A program made the translations under genes and the position numbers. This document shows positions 62,008 through 64,000 of a DNA stretch of 64,000 nt, in pieces. Below the pieces are notes generated by a model. The model was not told where the DNA came from. It saw only the letters and a list, made by a program, of their open reading frames with translations, and did no database searches. Origin of the DNA: Oscillospiraceae bacterium (lineage in GTDB: Bacteria > Bacillota > Clostridia > Oscillospirales > WRJC01); contig WRHM01000006.1 of the NCBI GenBank assembly GCA_009783265.1, forward strand, positions 1 to 64,000, read 5' to 3'. Position 1 is the first letter of the stretch. Every line of letters starts with the position of its first letter.

Positions 62008-63102
62008 ATGATACAACGGCGAAAAACAAAAGAAATAAAAGTCGGCAATATAAAAATCGGCGGGGATAATAAAATATCTGTGCAGTCTATGATAAAAGCA
62101 AATCCCGATGATTTTGACAAATTAAAAAATCAAATTGCGGCTTTGAAATATGCGGGCTGCGATATTGTAAGAATGGCGATAGTTAATTTGGAAAACGTAA
62201 AAATAATTTCTAAATTAAAAGAACTTGCCGCAACAGATAAAAATTATGATATTCCGTTAGTCGCAGATATTCATTTTAATTATAAATTAGCTATAGAATC
62301 GGCTTATGCCGGAATCGACAAAATCAGAATAAATCCCGGAAATATCGGCGGAGACGACAGGGTAAAATCAGTCGCCGATATATGCAGGACAAAAAAAATC
62401 CCGATAAGAATCGGGGTAAACGGCGGTTCTCTTGAATCTCAGATATTGGCAAAATACGGAGGCCCAACAGCCGCGGCTATCGCGGAAAGCGCGGTATATA
62501 ATATAAAACTTCTTGAAAAATATGACTTTAACGATATAATTATTTCTGTAAAATCATCGGACGTCGATAAAATGATAGAGTCTAATTTAATTTTAGCAGA
62601 AATGTGCTGTTATCCGTTACATATCGGAGTCACGGAAGCAGGGACAAGCCATATAGGGCTTATAAAAAACTCTATCGGAATCGGAAGTCTGTTACAGAGA
62701 GGATTAGGGGATACGATAAGAGTATCTCTGACAGGCGATCCGGTCATGGAAGTTTACGAGGGGATTTCTATTTTAAAATCCCTCGGTTTATATTATAAAT
62801 CAATAGAGATTATATCGTGTCCCACATGCAGAAGATGCATGACTGATAATATATCAATCGCAAACGAAGTCGAGAAGCGGCTTATCCCGGTTGAGAAAAA
62901 AATCAAAGATAATATAAAAATAAAAATCGCGATTATGGGCTGCGCGGTAAACGGCCCGGGAGAGGCAAAAGAAGCGGATATAGGCATTTCGGGAGGAAAC
63001 GGCGAATTTTTATTTTTCAAATACGGAGAGCCGGTAAAAAAAATACCAGAAGAAAAAGCCGTTGATATATTAATTGAAGAAGTTGAAAAAATGATAATAT
63101 AA
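62008..63102 (+). CDS. ispG: 4-hydroxy-3-methylbut-2-enyl diphosphate synthase
   Basis: MEP-pathway 4Fe-4S enzyme converting MEcPP to HMBPP. 364 residues. The TIM barrel has KISVQSMIKANPDDFDKLKN, PLVADIHFNYKLAIESAYAG and KIRINPGNIGGDDR. The C-terminal cluster domain has SCPTCRRC and KIAIMGCAVNGPGEAKEADI, supplying the three Cys and one Glu ligands. It starts 11 bases after rseP with no clear ribosome site. Confidence 0.97.
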   Translation: MIQRRKTKEIKVGNIKIGGDNKISVQSMIKANPDDFDKLKNQIAALKYAGCDIVRMAIVNLENVKIISKLKELAATDKNYDIPLVADIHFNYKLAIESAYAGIDKIRINPGNIGGDDRVKSVADICRTKKIPIRIGVNGGSLESQILAKYGGPTAAAIAESAVYNIKLLEKYDFNDIIISVKSSDVDKMIESNLILAEMCCYPLHIGVTEAGTSHIGLIKNSIGIGSLLQRGLGDTIRVSLTGDPVMEVYEGISILKSLGLYYKSIEIISCPTCRRCMTDNISIANEVEKRLIPVEKKIKDNIKIKIAIMGCAVNGPGEAKEADIGISGGNGEFLFFKYGEPVKKIPEEKAVDILIEEVEKMII

Positions 63103-63125
63103 ATAATAAAACGGAGGATTGCAAA

Positions 63126-64000
63126 TTGTCTGGAATTGCGAAAAACAATATTGAAATAAAAGAAAAGAAAATCTTTTTTGATATATTTAACAAATATTCT
63201 CCGTCGGAAATGGAAAAAAATATATTAAATAACGCGTCTGACATAAAAATTTTGGCAAACAGGGACGAAAGGGAAATAGACGTTTATTTAAGTTTTGAAA
63301 ATCTTGTCGAAAAAGATTTTTTACATAACATAGAAAAAAAATTATGCGAAGTATATAATTTAAACCAGATGTCTTTTAAGCCGAAATATAAAAAAGAATT
63401 GTTTTGCGAAGAATATTTTAATCAGATAATAATCGAAGCAAAAAGAATAACGGCAAACGCTTGGTTTCTGAAAGACAGCGAAATAAAAACAAATATTGAC
63501 GATATAAATATAAATAAAATTAAAATATATTTGGCCCACGGAGGCAAAAATTATTTAGAAGAAACGTCTAAATTTATTAATTTATTAAAAAAAATAATCG
63601 CTGATGAATTTGATTTTACCGCCGAAATAGAACTCGGCGGAATTGTCGCGCTGTATAAAAACGACAGTCAGGACAAAAAAAATATAAAAGAAGTTTTGGG
63701 AAAAATAGAAGAAGATTTAACAGATGAGTTAAAAGAAAAAAAGGCGACAAAAAAAATAATCAGAGAAATAAAAAAGCGCGAGATTCAAAATGAAAAAAAT
63801 ATTAAAATATATAACAAGACAAATAAACTGATAGATCTTGATCTGAAAACCGAAAACGAAAATGAAACCGGCGCTGTTGTTTACGACGAAGAAAATAAAA
63901 TTTTAAAAACAGGATATTTAACAACAAATTTTGAAATAAAATCTCCTGTTTTTTCAAAAATTGCGGAAAACGCGGAATCAGAAGAAGTTATTACGCCGGA
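63126..64000 (+). CDS. polC: DNA polymerase III PolC, N-terminal part (runs off the window)
   Basis: Replicative polymerase of low-GC Gram-positives. Only the first 291 codons are in the window. They start at TTG 63126, with ACGGAGG eight bases upstream, and remain open to position 64000. The product begins SGIAKNNIEIKEKKIFFDIF, is rich in Lys, Glu and Ile, and matches the PolC N-terminal region in position and composition; the OB, exonuclease and polymerase domains lie beyond. The call rests heavily on the gene order ispG-polC, which is standard in Firmicutes. Confidence 0.85.
   Translation, partial: MSGIAKNNIEIKEKKIFFDIFNKYSPSEMEKNILNNASDIKILANRDEREIDVYLSFENLVEKDFLHNIEKKLCEVYNLNQMSFKPKYKKELFCEEYFNQIIIEAKRITANAWFLKDSEIKTNIDDININKIKIYLAHGGKNYLEETSKFINLLKKIIADEFDFTAEIELGGIVALYKNDSQDKKNIKEVLGKIEEDLTDELKEKKATKKIIREIKKREIQNEKNIKIYNKTNKLIDLDLKTENENETGAVVYDEENKILKTGYLTTNFEIKSPVFSKIAENAESEEVITP

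Noticed and set aside
1..64000. CRISPR arrays, rRNA or tRNA genes
   Set aside because: No regularly spaced direct repeats of CRISPR type and no rRNA or ordinary tRNA sequence were seen; tmRNA is the only RNA gene recognised.

Overview
The window comes from a low-GC, endospore-forming Firmicute of class Clostridia, probably uncultured. It carries spoIVA, the smpB-ssrA pair, the pyrH-frr-uppS-cdsA-dxr-rseP-ispG-polC core cluster, an SLH-domain surface protein and a PolC-type replicase, and genes are often preceded by strong GGAGG ribosome sites. Genus-level placement is not possible from the sequence alone.\n\nLayout. 1-4668: spoIVA, a bactofilin, two GNAT acetyltransferases, smpB and the tmRNA gene. 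4669-14261: an accessory element flush against the 3' end of the tmRNA. A long leftward set of small genes faces a rightward XRE repressor and serine recombinase, with two overlapping face-to-face promoters between them. No capsid, portal, terminase or conjugation gene is recognisable. 14262-27100: a frameshifted gene, a secreted beta-helix/SLH protein, and a carbohydrate-type island (AraC regulator, two MDR dehydrogenases, a TIM-barrel isomerase, two large solute-binding lipoproteins, two UroD/MtaA-like proteins). 27100-32500: an XRE regulator with repeated operators, a 1086-residue hybrid kinase and an HD-GYP response regulator. 32500-39000: an M3 peptidase, two more solute-binding lipoproteins and an aldo/keto reductase, interspersed with gene remnants. 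39100-42500: a FIST protein and a hybrid kinase ending in hemerythrin. 42500-48900: an MMPL exporter with its repeat partner, a TetR regulator and a stalk-domain protein. 49100-55400: a giant 2-hydroxyacyl-CoA dehydratase activase, a GNAT, a dehydratase-like protein and a ricin-type lipoprotein. 55650-64000: the core cluster up to the N-terminus of polC.\n\nThree themes stand out. First, several genes with a good Shine-Dalgarno site have no ATG, GTG or TTG where a start must be. In dxr the only possible starts are ATA codons, and pyrH and smpB point to ATT. Second, the tmRNA-linked element has a phage-like genetic switch but an unusual cargo: a truncated primase, a membrane protein translationally coupled to a 21-residue amphipathic peptide, a membrane-anchored phage-type HTH protein, a glycine/cysteine-rich membrane protein and an Ig-like domain protein. 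It is the best candidate here for an undescribed system. Third, short ends of otherwise absent catabolic enzymes (aldo/keto reductase N-terminus, GH4 C-terminus, glycyl-radical C-terminus) lie in the intergenic spaces and indicate gene decay around the solute-binding-protein islands.\n\nAll family calls were made by reading motifs; no database search was run.
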